Shown: positions 1 through 7,147 of the stretch, piece after piece | How positions within the stretch are numbered: the stretch's first letter is position 1 | Layout of the letters: every line of letters starts with the position of its first letter | Assembly (NCBI GenBank): GCA_016935935.1 | Contig: JAFGPZ010000018.1 | Span: 1 to 7,922 of the forward strand | Origin: Deltaproteobacteria bacterium | Lineage (GTDB): Bacteria > Desulfobacterota > Syntrophia > Syntrophales > UBA2210 | Direction: 5' to 3' | Length of the DNA: 7,922 bases | Position numbers and translations under genes: made by a program | The notes under the pieces: model-generated | The model's input: only the letters and a program-made list of their open reading frames with translations | What the model was told of the DNA's origin: nothing | Databases searched by the model: none

Positions 1-56
1 AAAGGACTCAACTTGAAAATGGCCTGGTTTTAGGGGGAAAGGTCCAATACTCACCG

Positions 57-74
57 AGCGGAGGGGACTCCGCT
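57..74. repeat. Perfect 7-bp hairpin with GGGA tetraloop
   Basis: AGCGGAG (57-63) and CTCCGCT (68-74) are perfect reverse complements around GGGA, a GNRA-type loop when read on the plus strand. No T-run follows the stem on either strand, so it is not a standard intrinsic terminator. It lies about 100 bases beyond the sfsA stop and could be a 3'-end stabiliser or part of an element running off the left edge. The rest of 1-171 shows no convincing gene. Confidence 0.4.
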
Positions 75-171
75 ATCTAAGAAAGCGTTTTGTAGTTGAA
101 AGAGATAAAAGTACGCATCAACCGGATGAACCATAAATATTGCAATGCAATGTAAGGGCGAATGGGGTTTC

Positions 172-1347
172 CTAAGTCAATTGTCCATGCAAGCGGTTCA
201 TTCTGAAGTAGAGCAGGGTGTCGATAAATGATGCGTCTTGCAGGGGATTTTCTTTCATGAAAAAGAGATGTGACTGACAGGAACAATCTGATGAACCGAA
301 TTTAGGTATTGAGATCGGAGCAATTCTATCCATGGCCTGAGCCAGTTGACAATCCAGATCATCGATTGTGCGGATCGGAATGGCGGTGCAATGGTCGGCG
401 TTATCCCTCAGATAATCAATATGCCAGAAAAAGTTTTTTCTCTTTCTGAGGTGTCGTTTCATCCTCTTGTTGAGATTCGTTTTGGCCGAGCCGACGTAAA
501 TGTAGTACCCCTTTTGAAAGAATACACTTTTCATTTTTCCAACATCAATAGTCCTGTCTCTTTTCATTCTGAGGATCAGCATATAACTTCCTCCGTCCTG
601 TGCCTCTTGTCCCACTATATGCCACGGGATAGAGAGCTCTCTGGCCTTTCCATTCAGACACATCTCATGATCCCATCCAATGGAAATGGCCTTTACGAGA
701 ATGTGCTTCCTCACCTTGAGGAGGGTCTTGGCGAATTCCAGGTCCGTATGGTAATCGGGCAGAAAATAGTCTGCCCGCGACCAGTGGACAAGAAAGATAA
801 CGCCACCGGGGGTGCCATTTCCTGCATGATGTGAGAGTTCCATCAGATGCCTCTGCCCGCGTTCAGTTACGGCATCGGGAAACATGGCGATTTTCTGTCC
901 AAACTGCGTGCAGGACTTGACTTCCAACAAAAAAGGACGTCCTGCCTTCTCCAGGAGAAAGTCGAAGCGGCTCTTTCCTGCAGTTACTTCGGCCTTTGTA
1001 ATGACTGTGTTTTCAAAACCCGGAAGTTCACCCTTTTCGATGAGCCACCGAACCACAGAGTTCGAAAGGTGTGTGTGGAGTAAAATTGGTGTGTCATCGC
1101 GGACTGCGGCTACTGCGGTGTAACGATACTTCCTCGCTCTATCCGCTCCTGCATAGGTAAGATAGATCGTACTTTCCGGAAGGAGGAGTTCCCGGAGCCT
1201 GCCCGGATTGGGCATGTACGCAGAAGTCACCACTCCGTCGAGGGAGCATTCCACGACAAAACGGTTAGGCCTTCTGATGAAGGTTGCTTTTCTGATTTCT
1301 GGAAAGAGTCTTAGTGTATTATTCTTATCCACTGGCTGATTTCCCAT
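172..1347 (-). CDS. sfsA: SfsA-family protein fused to C-terminal DUF123 GIY-YIG-like domain
   Basis: The 391-residue product has two parts. Residues about 14-240 are an SfsA (sugar fermentation stimulation) domain, with the NPGRL motif near 47-51 and a PD-(D/E)xK-like core: D129 in FDF, then E142 and K144 in LEVKS, followed by the family motif FPDAVTERGQRHL (156-168). Residues about 253-363 match DUF123 (COG1833, GIY-YIG superfamily): GSYMLIL, YYIYVGSA (281-288), RHLR (298-301), WHIDYL and the closing GSSDCSCQSH. SfsA proteins are usually about 230 residues, so the extra length is the fused domain. Where I would expect an ECEL-like motif the sequence reads DCQL (332-335), so the nuclease-type acidic residue may be missing. 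SfsA binds DNA non-specifically in E. coli; its true function is unclear. The start is uncertain: ATG at 1347 gives the family-like N-terminus, a TTG at 1404 would add 19 unrelated residues, and neither has a good ribosome site. It is divergent from the TRAP genes. Confidence 0.9.
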   Translation of the reverse strand: MGNQPVDKNNTLRLFPEIRKATFIRRPNRFVVECSLDGVVTSAYMPNPGRLRELLLPESTIYLTYAGADRARKYRYTAVAAVRDDTPILLHTHLSNSVVRWLIEKGELPGFENTVITKAEVTAGKSRFDFLLEKAGRPFLLEVKSCTQFGQKIAMFPDAVTERGQRHLMELSHHAGNGTPGGVIFLVHWSRADYFLPDYHTDLEFAKTLLKVRKHILVKAISIGWDHEMCLNGKARELSIPWHIVGQEAQDGGSYMLILRMKRDRTIDVGKMKSVFFQKGYYIYVGSAKTNLNKRMKRHLRKRKNFFWHIDYLRDNADHCTAIPIRTIDDLDCQLAQAMDRIAPISIPKFGSSDCSCQSHLFFMKENPLQDASFIDTLLYFRMNRLHGQLT

Positions 1348-1610
1348 ATCGCTGAGAGAGGGCGGTAAATAATAGAAAAAGCGGCAAGAATGAGCAGCAG
1401 GCAAAAGGAACCCAAATCGTCAACTTGACCACCTTTGGCTGATGAAATTCAGGAACCTGGTTATAATACTCAGTTCCCGGACTATTATTGCCGATAATAT
1501 GAGGCCGTCCACAATCACAGCACTAATACTCTGACATCGACTGATAAGCAAGCCCCAAATATCGGAGCGCATCATCCTGTCTTTATTATACATTTGTCAG
1601 AGATAGTTAG

Positions 1611-1645
1611 TGTGACACATTTTTATCACATGACACATTTTTATC
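1611..1645. repeat. Tandem 15-bp direct repeat overlapping TGTGA-N10-TCACA
   Basis: TGACACATTTTTATC occurs at 1613-1627 and again at 1631-1645, an 18-base period. The first copy lies inside a symmetrical TGTGA (1611-1615) - 10 bases - TCACA (1626-1630) arrangement. The spacer is four bases longer than in a CRP/FNR-type site, so it is not a normal CRP box. Repeated TGACA-type motifs near a TTGACA (1646-1651) resemble the multi-repeat ends of some insertion sequences such as the IS21 family. That reading is from memory and is weak, as no transposase is present. A tandem operator is the alternative. Confidence 0.5.
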
Positions 1646-1808
1646 TTGACATAAACCATAGGTTAAGGTAGCAGGTTAGTCGCATACGTTTCCAGAACCA
1701 GTTTGATTCTGTTTCTTGCCATTATTACTGATATTGCAGATGATGAGTGCCTGATAGAATGTCTTAGACAGTTTAAAGTTAGACATTTACAAATCCTGAC
1801 CATAAGGG

Positions 1809-1837
1809 TTGTTATACTTCAGCTTTTTTTAGATATT
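1809..1837 (+). promoter_or_regulatory. Possible sigma-70 promoter of the TAXI gene
   Basis: TTGTTA at 1809-1814 (4 of 6 to the -35 consensus) and GATATT at 1832-1837 (4 of 6 to the -10 consensus) are 17 bases apart, about 90 bases upstream of the TAXI start. The match is moderate and the surroundings are AT-rich, so a chance match is possible. Confidence 0.25.
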
Positions 1838-1925
1838 TTTCTGCATTACCGATTTAGTAATGTGTTTTACAGTGATGCAAAACGCTTCACTGACAACATA
1901 TTTTATTTTAAGGAGGTACAGTGTT

Positions 1926-2942
1926 ATGGTTAGAAAAGTTGTTGTATTGTTCATTGCTTTAGGTCTTTTGTTCTGCTTCACGGCTCAGGACTCCAAAGCC
2001 GCGCCGGCGCCGCAAAGTCTCATCATTGCAACGGCCACAACGGGCGGAACCTATTACCCTGTGGGTGTTGCAATCGGAACCCTTATCAGCATAAAACTTG
2101 CCGCCAAAGACAACATAATGGCAACGGCAATCAACTCCGCCGGGTCGGGCGAGAACGTCCAGATGATGATGAAGAATGAGTGCCAACTTGCCATTCTTCA
2201 GGGTCTTTTTGGTGCTCAGGCCTACAACGGTCTCGGCATGTATGAGGGCAAACCCTTCAAGGATTTTCAAACCATTACCATGCTGTGGGAAAATATCGAG
2301 CATTTCGCTCTTCTGAAAAGTTATGCCAAATCGGGGACAATCATGGACCTCAAGGGTCTTGGTAAGAAATTCTCCATCGGCGCACGAGGCAGTGGAACGG
2401 AAGGTTCGGGGAGAATAATCCTGGCAGGTGTCGGTATCGACGTTGACAAGGACTTCACCATGGAGTTTCTGGGTTATAATCCGTCTGCCACGGCAATGAT
2501 TGATGGACGCATTGTCGGTGCAAACATTCCCGGCGGCCCCCCCGTTTCGGCTATCACGATGCTCTATGCCCAGCTTGGGGTCAAGAAGGTGACGGTCCTC
2601 GACTTTACCGACGATCAGCTAAAACAGGTTCAAAAGGCATTCCCTGTCTGGACCCGCTACATTATAAAGAAAGGAACCTATCCGGGACAGGAGAAGGATA
2701 TCAACACTATTGCCCAGCCCAACTTTCTCGCTGTGAGGCCCGATGTTCCTGCGGAAACGATATACAAGGTGACGAAGACCATCTACGAAAATCTGCCTTT
2801 CCTGCACAATATACACAAGGCAACTATGGCAATGGACCTCAAAAAGGCTATGAATGGCCTTCCCGCTCCACTCCATCCTGGTGCCGTAAAATACTACAAG
2901 GAAGCAGGATTAGAGATTCCTGCAGCCCTGATGCCAAAATAA
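1926..2942 (+). CDS. TAXI-family TRAP transporter solute-binding protein
   Basis: This 338-residue periplasmic protein is the substrate-capturing subunit of a TRAP (tripartite ATP-independent periplasmic) transporter, driven by an ion gradient. The N-terminus is a Sec signal peptide: basic MVRK, a hydrophobic core at 5-19, and probable cleavage after SKA (23-25). C17 has phenylalanine before it, so a lipobox is unlikely. TAXI hallmarks are the ATATTGGTYYPVG segment at 35-47, the SIGARGSGTEGSGR segment at about 150-163 and the C-terminal HPGAVKYY. Length is normal for the family. The start is ATG 1926, chosen because AGGAGGT (1911-1917) lies 8 bases upstream and the signal peptide begins there. 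The permease follows 206 bases downstream. The substrate cannot be read from the sequence; studied relatives include glutamate and 2-oxoglutarate systems. Confidence 0.95.
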   Translation: MVRKVVVLFIALGLLFCFTAQDSKAAPAPQSLIIATATTGGTYYPVGVAIGTLISIKLAAKDNIMATAINSAGSGENVQMMMKNECQLAILQGLFGAQAYNGLGMYEGKPFKDFQTITMLWENIEHFALLKSYAKSGTIMDLKGLGKKFSIGARGSGTEGSGRIILAGVGIDVDKDFTMEFLGYNPSATAMIDGRIVGANIPGGPPVSAITMLYAQLGVKKVTVLDFTDDQLKQVQKAFPVWTRYIIKKGTYPGQEKDINTIAQPNFLAVRPDVPAETIYKVTKTIYENLPFLHNIHKATMAMDLKKAMNGLPAPLHPGAVKYYKEAGLEIPAALMPK

Positions 2943-2953
2943 ATAGTTGGAAT

Positions 2954-2988
2954 AAGGTCGGTGGCGATTTTCAATTGCCGCCGACCTT
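2954..2988 (+). promoter_or_regulatory. 12-bp intercistronic stem-loop between TAXI and permease genes
   Basis: AAGGTCGGTGGC (2954-2965) pairs with GCCGCCGACCTT (2977-2988) over 12 positions, with one G-U wobble and an 11-base loop. It begins 11 bases after the TAXI stop. No uninterrupted U-run follows, so it is better read as a partial terminator or a 3'-end stabiliser of the TAXI message than as a full terminator. Such an arrangement would give more binding protein than permease; that role is inferred. Confidence 0.65.
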
Positions 2989-3148
2989 CTGTAGTATGCT
3001 TTGTTGTTCTTCGGTTATTTCCTAAATGTGGAAGCAGGACTGCTGAGGAATCATACATGGAAACATGCCATGGTTGGGTGTGTATCGTTTTGCCTTAGGC
3101 GTTTGACAGGCTCAATCTGGAGGGATGTGCCATTTCAGGGGGATATAT

Positions 3149-5086
3149 ATGAAAGTACCTGATAAGGAAAGGAAAGAAGTAGGATCCGTCGATATAGATA
3201 CTTCTGGAGAAACACTGGCTATCAAACGTAAACTGACAAAGAATACGAAGACTTTTATCTATTGGTTTGCCGTAGCTACATCACTATTTCATCTCTGGAT
3301 AAATACGATAGGAATAATGCCCGAGATCCAGCGAAATGCTATTCACTATGGAACCATTGTCTTCATGGCCTTTGTTCTCTATCCATTCTTAAAAAAACAT
3401 GCAGACAAAACCTTCAAGATGGATGTGTTCCTTGCCATCCTTGCCCTGGCCGCAGCCATTTATCTAGTATTATTCGAAGATGCCCTTCATGCCCGGAACG
3501 AGGCTCCGACGATCATCGATCTCATAGCGGCGAGCATTGCCCTCATCCTAATGCTTGAAATAACAAGGCGAACCTCAGGATACCTGATTCCCGTGCTTTC
3601 CATTATTTTCATGCTCTATGCCCTTTTCCTCGGAAGGCAGCTCGGCGGGTTATGGCATTTTCCGGGCGTCGGTATCGAGCGACTTCTCTACCGGATGTAC
3701 TTCGCCCCTGACGGAATCTTCGGAACCATTGCAACAATATCGTCCACCTTTGTCTATCTTTTTGTTCTCTTTGCCGCATTTCTTTTAAAATCGGGAGCCG
3801 GTGAATTTATTCTTCGTCTCGCAACATCAATAATGGGTCGTAGCATCGGAGGTCCGGCAAAGATGGCCGTTTTTGGAAGCGGTATGATGGGCAGCGTGTC
3901 GGGAAGCGCCGTGGCCAATGTTGTCGGCACCGGGTCGATTACCATCCCACTTATGAAGGACGTAGGATTCAGGCCCGCATTTGCCGGCGGTGTGGAGGCC
4001 GCGGCATCGACGGGGGGTCAGCTCATGCCGCCCATCATGGGTGCAGGGGCCTTCATAATGTCACAATGGACCCAGATATCCTACCTGACAATAGTTGCCG
4101 TATCGTTCATACCGGCAATGCTCTATTTCTTGAGCGTTGCTTTCATGGTCCACCTCGAGGCTCAGAAGATGGGTATGACCCCTATGGCGAAGGAGGATAT
4201 TCCGCGTTTCCGTGATGTCATCAAGGAAGGTTGGAATTTCTTTTTCTCCATAATCGTCCTTATGGGTTTTCTTATTTACGGCTATACGCCTACCTTCTCT
4301 GCCTGCGCCGCGATAGTGGCTATCGTAGTTTCAAGCTGGCTTAATAGGCATACGAGGATGGGCTGGAGAGAAATTCTGGATGCTCTGGCTATGGGCGCCC
4401 AGAACATGATTTCAACGGGGGTAATTCTTCTCTGCGCCGGTATTATTATTGGCGTGGTCATGCTCGTAGGGATGGGAATAAAATTCTCCATGATCATCCA
4501 GATGATATCCGGTGGAAGTCTTATTATCACTATCTTTTTTATACTCATAGCGGCCATTATCCTGGGAATGGGGCTTCCAGTGACAGCTTCTTACATTACC
4601 CTTGCAGTCCTTGCTGCACCGGCCATGACCATGCTTGGCGCCGGACTGCTTGCTTCGCACCTGATGATATTCTGGTTCTCACAATTTGCAAATGTTACCC
4701 CACCCATCTGTCTGGCAGCGTATTCTGCCGCCGGTATAGCCAAGAGCAAACCTTTCGAAACGGGAATGCAGGGCTGGAAACTCTCTTCGGGGATGTATGT
4801 AATTCCCCTGTTGATTGTATATTCTCCCATTATATTTACAGGTACGGTGACTATGGCCATTGAAACTGCCATAATGGCATTATTCGGTCTCTTTGCCATG
4901 GCGATTTTTCTGGAAGGACATTACCGGCGGCACGTTAATATACTAAAGAGGCTTATGTGCGGTGCTGCCGCGCTCCTTCTCTTCTGGCCAGATGTCAGGT
5001 TGCATCTTGCAGGGTTGCTTCTTTTTGCAGCTTTTTATGCAATCCACCTGTTTTTAGGGAGGAAGAAAAGACAGGGCACTGCATAG
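3149..5086 (+). CDS. TRAP transporter fused permease (4TM/12TM, DctQ-DctM type)
   Basis: The 645-residue membrane protein combines the small DctQ-like and large DctM-like TRAP permease subunits in one chain, the form that usually partners TAXI binding proteins. A charged cytoplasmic tail of about 30 residues precedes many hydrophobic segments; the first, near 31-51, includes FIYWFAVATSLFHLWI. The conserved DctM core runs from GSGMMGSVSGSAVANVVG (243-260) through TGGQLMPPIMGAGAF (near 288-302). A second DctM-like repeat includes ILGMGLPVTASYI near 470. The C-terminus ends in a basic GRKKRQ tail. ATG 3149 is preferred because AGGGGGA (3137-3143) lies just upstream; the in-frame ATG at 3125 touches its only purine run and would add eight residues. 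It is probably co-transcribed with the TAXI gene, and a strong terminator follows. Confidence 0.94.
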   Translation: MKVPDKERKEVGSVDIDTSGETLAIKRKLTKNTKTFIYWFAVATSLFHLWINTIGIMPEIQRNAIHYGTIVFMAFVLYPFLKKHADKTFKMDVFLAILALAAAIYLVLFEDALHARNEAPTIIDLIAASIALILMLEITRRTSGYLIPVLSIIFMLYALFLGRQLGGLWHFPGVGIERLLYRMYFAPDGIFGTIATISSTFVYLFVLFAAFLLKSGAGEFILRLATSIMGRSIGGPAKMAVFGSGMMGSVSGSAVANVVGTGSITIPLMKDVGFRPAFAGGVEAAASTGGQLMPPIMGAGAFIMSQWTQISYLTIVAVSFIPAMLYFLSVAFMVHLEAQKMGMTPMAKEDIPRFRDVIKEGWNFFFSIIVLMGFLIYGYTPTFSACAAIVAIVVSSWLNRHTRMGWREILDALAMGAQNMISTGVILLCAGIIIGVVMLVGMGIKFSMIIQMISGGSLIITIFFILIAAIILGMGLPVTASYITLAVLAAPAMTMLGAGLLASHLMIFWFSQFANVTPPICLAAYSAAGIAKSKPFETGMQGWKLSSGMYVIPLLIVYSPIIFTGTVTMAIETAIMALFGLFAMAIFLEGHYRRHVNILKRLMCGAAALLLFWPDVRLHLAGLLLFAAFYAIHLFLGRKKRQGTA

Positions 5087-5113
5087 AAGTCTGACAAAAT
5101 AACTATCATACAT

Positions 5114-5160
5114 AACCCCGGCGCGTTCCTCCTATATATGGAATTCCGGGGTTTTATTTT
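5114..5160 (+). terminator. Intrinsic terminator after the TRAP permease
   Basis: AACCCCGG (5114-5121) and CCGGGGTT (5146-5153) form an 8-bp GC-rich stem. An inner TTCC/GGAA pairing (5126-5129 with 5140-5143) shortens the loop, and TTTTATTTT follows. The T-tract is on the plus side, so it ends the TRAP transcript, 28 bases after the stop. An A-rich stretch precedes the stem on the plus-strand complement, but there is no matching U-tract for minus-strand transcripts. Confidence 0.85.
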
Positions 5161-5222
5161 GCTCGACAGAGCAGGTTATAGCACCTTTTCTCATATGTAC
5201 GACTTTTGGATGGACTGAAAGT

Positions 5223-6620
5223 TTAGCCAATTGCTATATCTGCTGCAAGACCATAACCCGCGTTTTGCCAGGCGGTAAGCCCTCCGGCCAGGCTGTGCAC
5301 ATGGCTGAATCCATCCTGTTTGAGATGGCTGGCCACAATATTGGCCCTATATCCAGTGCCACAAACCAGAATCACTTCCTCATCTTTCGGAATATTCAGA
5401 CTGTTTGCCAGAATATCGGTCATGGGTACGTGGCGTGAATCCGGGATGTGGCCCTGCGCCCTTTCCTCGGGGGTCCGAACATCCACGATTTGGCCGAAAT
5501 TTTTATTGTCCAACTGCTGTTTAAGAATGTGGGCGGAGATTGGCGATAGGCTGTCAATAGGCATGCCGCTGGAAATCCAGGCTGCCATCCCGCCGGAAAG
5601 ATAACCAAATATATTATCGTAACCGATTCTGTGGAACTGGGTCGTCATCTGGTCATACTTATCCCGATCATCTACCACCAGCAGAAGATTGTCTGAAGGA
5701 TCAACAACCATACCAATCCAGTTTGCCATCTGTTTTTCAAATCCGATATTGATGGCGCCGTGGATATGAAATCCGCCGAAAGAAGCCGTGTCCCGGGTAT
5801 CGATGATGGTTGCTCCTTGTTGACGGATCTGTTCAAACTGATCCGGATTTAGCGTCTGCTCCAACGGACAGCGCTCCAGAAGCGGGACACCATGGGTATT
5901 GGTGCTGATAATGTGCGTAAAGCTTTTTGGCCTTACAGGAAAATCACCAGCAATCTGATCGTGGAACTCCTTAAACCCTGGTAACTGAAGCAAGGTCTGG
6001 GTCAGACGTTCATAGCCCAGGGTGCTGCTGGCCTTGGCACTTAAACCTTTGCCACACAGGGAGCCCTGACCATGTGCCGGGAAAACTTCAAGATAATCCG
6101 GCAGGCGTCGCAGTTTTTCATAAAGAGAATCATACAGGTTTTTCACCTGATCCTCTAATACTTCCGCGCCAGCCAGATCCGGCCGCCCGATGGATCCAAC
6201 GAAAAGAAGGTCTCCGGTAAGTATCAGCTCGGGCGCTTCTGATCGGGCCTTGTCCGTCACGAGAACGGAGATGGAATTCGGCGTATGGCCCGGGGTATTC
6301 ACAATTTCAAGCTTGACCGTGCCGAATTCAATAACATCGCCTTCTTTCAATTCTTTGTGATCAAACGTCACAGGCGAGCCTTCACCGTAATATATAGCCG
6401 CTCCTGTGCGGGATTTCAATTCCTGGTTGCCGCTGACATGATCGGCGTGCACATGGGTTTCGATGATATGGGTGATCTTCATCCCCTCATCCCTTGATAT
6501 GTCCATGTAATCCTGCACATCGCGCTTGGGGTCTACAACAATCGCCTGCCTTGCTCCGGGACAACCGATAACATAGGAATTGCAACCCAGTCCCGGCACA
6601 GTAATCTGATTAAAATACAT
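5223..6620 (-). CDS. CstB-like persulfide dioxygenase-rhodanese fusion (MBL fold + two rhodanese domains)
   Basis: The 465-residue cytoplasmic protein has three domains. Residues 1-235 are an ETHE1-type metallo-beta-lactamase fold with THVHADH (55-61), H112 in TPGHT, D137 in TGDLLF and H183 in PAHG. By family analogy H56, H112 and D137 would bind one iron that oxidises glutathione- or coenzyme A-type persulfides to sulfite. SIGRPDL (143-149) is a typical persulfide dioxygenase motif. Residues about 250-350 are a rhodanese fold with aspartate (VVDDRDKYD) where the active-site cysteine should be, so probably inactive. Residues about 362-460 are an active-looking rhodanese with C420 in CGTGYRA. 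This order matches Staphylococcus CstB (dioxygenase, pseudo-rhodanese, rhodanese), and C189 may correspond to its extra linker cysteine. It lies 81 bases downstream of the half-ferritin gene. AAAGGA lies upstream of ATG 6620. A generic MBL/rhodanese hydrolase is the fallback reading. Confidence 0.92.
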   Translation of the reverse strand: MYFNQITVPGLGCNSYVIGCPGARQAIVVDPKRDVQDYMDISRDEGMKITHIIETHVHADHVSGNQELKSRTGAAIYYGEGSPVTFDHKELKEGDVIEFGTVKLEIVNTPGHTPNSISVLVTDKARSEAPELILTGDLLFVGSIGRPDLAGAEVLEDQVKNLYDSLYEKLRRLPDYLEVFPAHGQGSLCGKGLSAKASSTLGYERLTQTLLQLPGFKEFHDQIAGDFPVRPKSFTHIISTNTHGVPLLERCPLEQTLNPDQFEQIRQQGATIIDTRDTASFGGFHIHGAINIGFEKQMANWIGMVVDPSDNLLLVVDDRDKYDQMTTQFHRIGYDNIFGYLSGGMAAWISSGMPIDSLSPISAHILKQQLDNKNFGQIVDVRTPEERAQGHIPDSRHVPMTDILANSLNIPKDEEVILVCGTGYRANIVASHLKQDGFSHVHSLAGGLTAWQNAGYGLAADIAIG

Positions 6621-6664
6621 CCTTCAAATCCTTTCCCTGTTTAACTTTATAGAATGGTTTTTGC

Positions 6665-6690
6665 CGCACACATTACAAAATACTTGTGCG
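6665..6690. repeat. Small inverted repeat between half-ferritin and dioxygenase genes
   Basis: CGCACA (6665-6670) and TGTGCG (6685-6690) pair over 6 bp around a 14-base loop, in the 81-base gap of the minus-strand gene pair. In the transcribed direction the stem is followed by A-rich sequence, so it is not an intrinsic terminator and does not argue against co-transcription. It could be a processing or stabilising element. Confidence 0.35.
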
Positions 6691-6701
6691 TTTGCCCCTT
6701 T

Positions 6702-7004
6702 CTACTTGGACTGTTTGATTTCTTCTTCTACCTCTTTTGCCCCTTCTGCATAGAATTTTCCCTCTTCCGGATCTAATTCATGGAGCAGCCTAAGAAACTC
6801 CCCGGCGTGAACTCGTTCTTCGTCGGCAATGTCCTTGAGCACTTCTATGGCGAGCTCGTTGTCTGTTGATTCCGCAAGTTGCATGTACAATTGAATTGCT
6901 TCATATTCTGCGGCAATCATGAATCGAATTGCTCTGATAAGTTCCTCATTTGTGAGCTTCCTGTCCCTTGCCAACCCTGAAAAAGGTGTTCCGAACTCCG
7001 GCAT
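6702..7004 (-). CDS. Rubrerythrin/half-ferritin (encapsulated-ferritin-like) two-helix protein
   Basis: This 100-residue protein carries one half of a ferritin-type diiron site: E33 in AAEYEA and the EERVH motif giving E63 and H66. A full four-helix ferritin or rubrerythrin has two such helix pairs, whereas this one has only helices at about 19-45 and 49-77 plus a charged C-terminal helix. The spacing matches encapsulated ferritins (E32, E62, H65 in the Rhodospirillum protein), in which two subunits complete one ferroxidase centre. There is no rubredoxin-type CxxC domain, no signal peptide and no obvious encapsulin cargo tail, and no encapsulin gene lies in the window. The C-terminus ends EEEIKQSK. 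AAAGGAG lies 8 bases before ATG 7004. Likely roles are iron oxidation or peroxide/oxygen defence, together with the downstream persulfide dioxygenase. General rubrerythrin-family annotation is safe; the half-ferritin assembly is inferred. Confidence 0.88.
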   Translation of the reverse strand: MPEFGTPFSGLARDRKLTNEELIRAIRFMIAAEYEAIQLYMQLAESTDNELAIEVLKDIADEERVHAGEFLRLLHELDPEEGKFYAEGAKEVEEEIKQSK

Positions 7005-7030
7005 TTCTATTCTCCTTTCTGAATTGTTTT

Positions 7031-7118
7031 CGGGCTTTCGCCCGTTTGCGCATTGTCAGCCAGAACATGTTTCCTATGAGACATATCCTGTCGGTAACGC
7101 GTTCGTCCATTCCGGACG
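7031..7118 (-). promoter_or_regulatory. Structured leader upstream of the half-ferritin gene
   Basis: Three inverted repeats precede the gene. On the minus strand they are TCGTCC-N5-GGACGA (7118-7103), ATGTCTC-N4-GAAACAT with one mismatch (7084-7067), and CGGGC-GAAA-GCCCG (7044-7031), a GNRA-loop hairpin about 13 bases before the ribosome site. They could be operators or RNA stems of the 5' leader. I recognise no Fur, PerR or IscR consensus. TATAAA (minus strand, 7133-7138) is a possible -10 box without a good -35. Confidence 0.35.
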
Positions 7119-7147
7119 ATTTGCTTCCTTTGCTTTATATTTCCTGT

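Larger units (their letters stand above)
1348..1925. other. Non-coding stretch between sfsA and the TAXI gene
   Basis: This 578-base region has no credible coding gene. A 51-codon minus-strand frame (1575 to 1420) has no family features, and the plus-strand frame around 1703-1933 starts at TTG and overlaps the next gene's ribosome site. The region contains the tandem repeat at 1613-1645, a TTGACA at 1646-1651 without a good -10 box, and an AT-rich leader before the TAXI gene. Divergent promoters for sfsA and the transporter should lie here. For sfsA, TATTAT (minus strand, 1369-1374) is a possible -10 box without a convincing -35. Confidence 0.6.

Noticed and set aside
346..1123. Plus-strand open frames at 346-834, 847-1083 and 884-1123
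   Set aside because: They lie antisense to the well-supported sfsA fusion and show no domain, motif or ribosome site.
1420..1575. 51-codon minus-strand frame starting at paired ATGs near 1575
   Set aside because: No recognisable family and only a weak ribosome site; too short to support in a region that may be element remnant.
1611..1630. CRP/FNR box TGTGA...TCACA
   Set aside because: The half-sites are separated by 10 bases rather than 6, so the geometry does not fit a CRP-family dimer.
1703..1933. 76-codon plus-strand frame before the TAXI gene
   Set aside because: TTG start without a ribosome site, no recognisable motif, and it runs over the TAXI ribosome site and start codon.
1959..2876. 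Minus-strand frames within the TAXI gene (1959-2303, 2619-2876)
   Set aside because: Antisense shadows of a clear coding gene with no features of their own.
3754..4899. Minus-strand frames within the permease gene (3754-3945, 4282-4557, 4412-4660, 4591-4899)
   Set aside because: Complement of hydrophobic codons in the permease; no start signals or domains.
6621..6701. A third attC-like site, prompted by GTTAAAC on the minus strand after the half-ferritin gene
   Set aside because: No RYYYAAC partner at the right distance and no bulged inner stem; the nearby 6-bp inverted repeat does not fit the layout.
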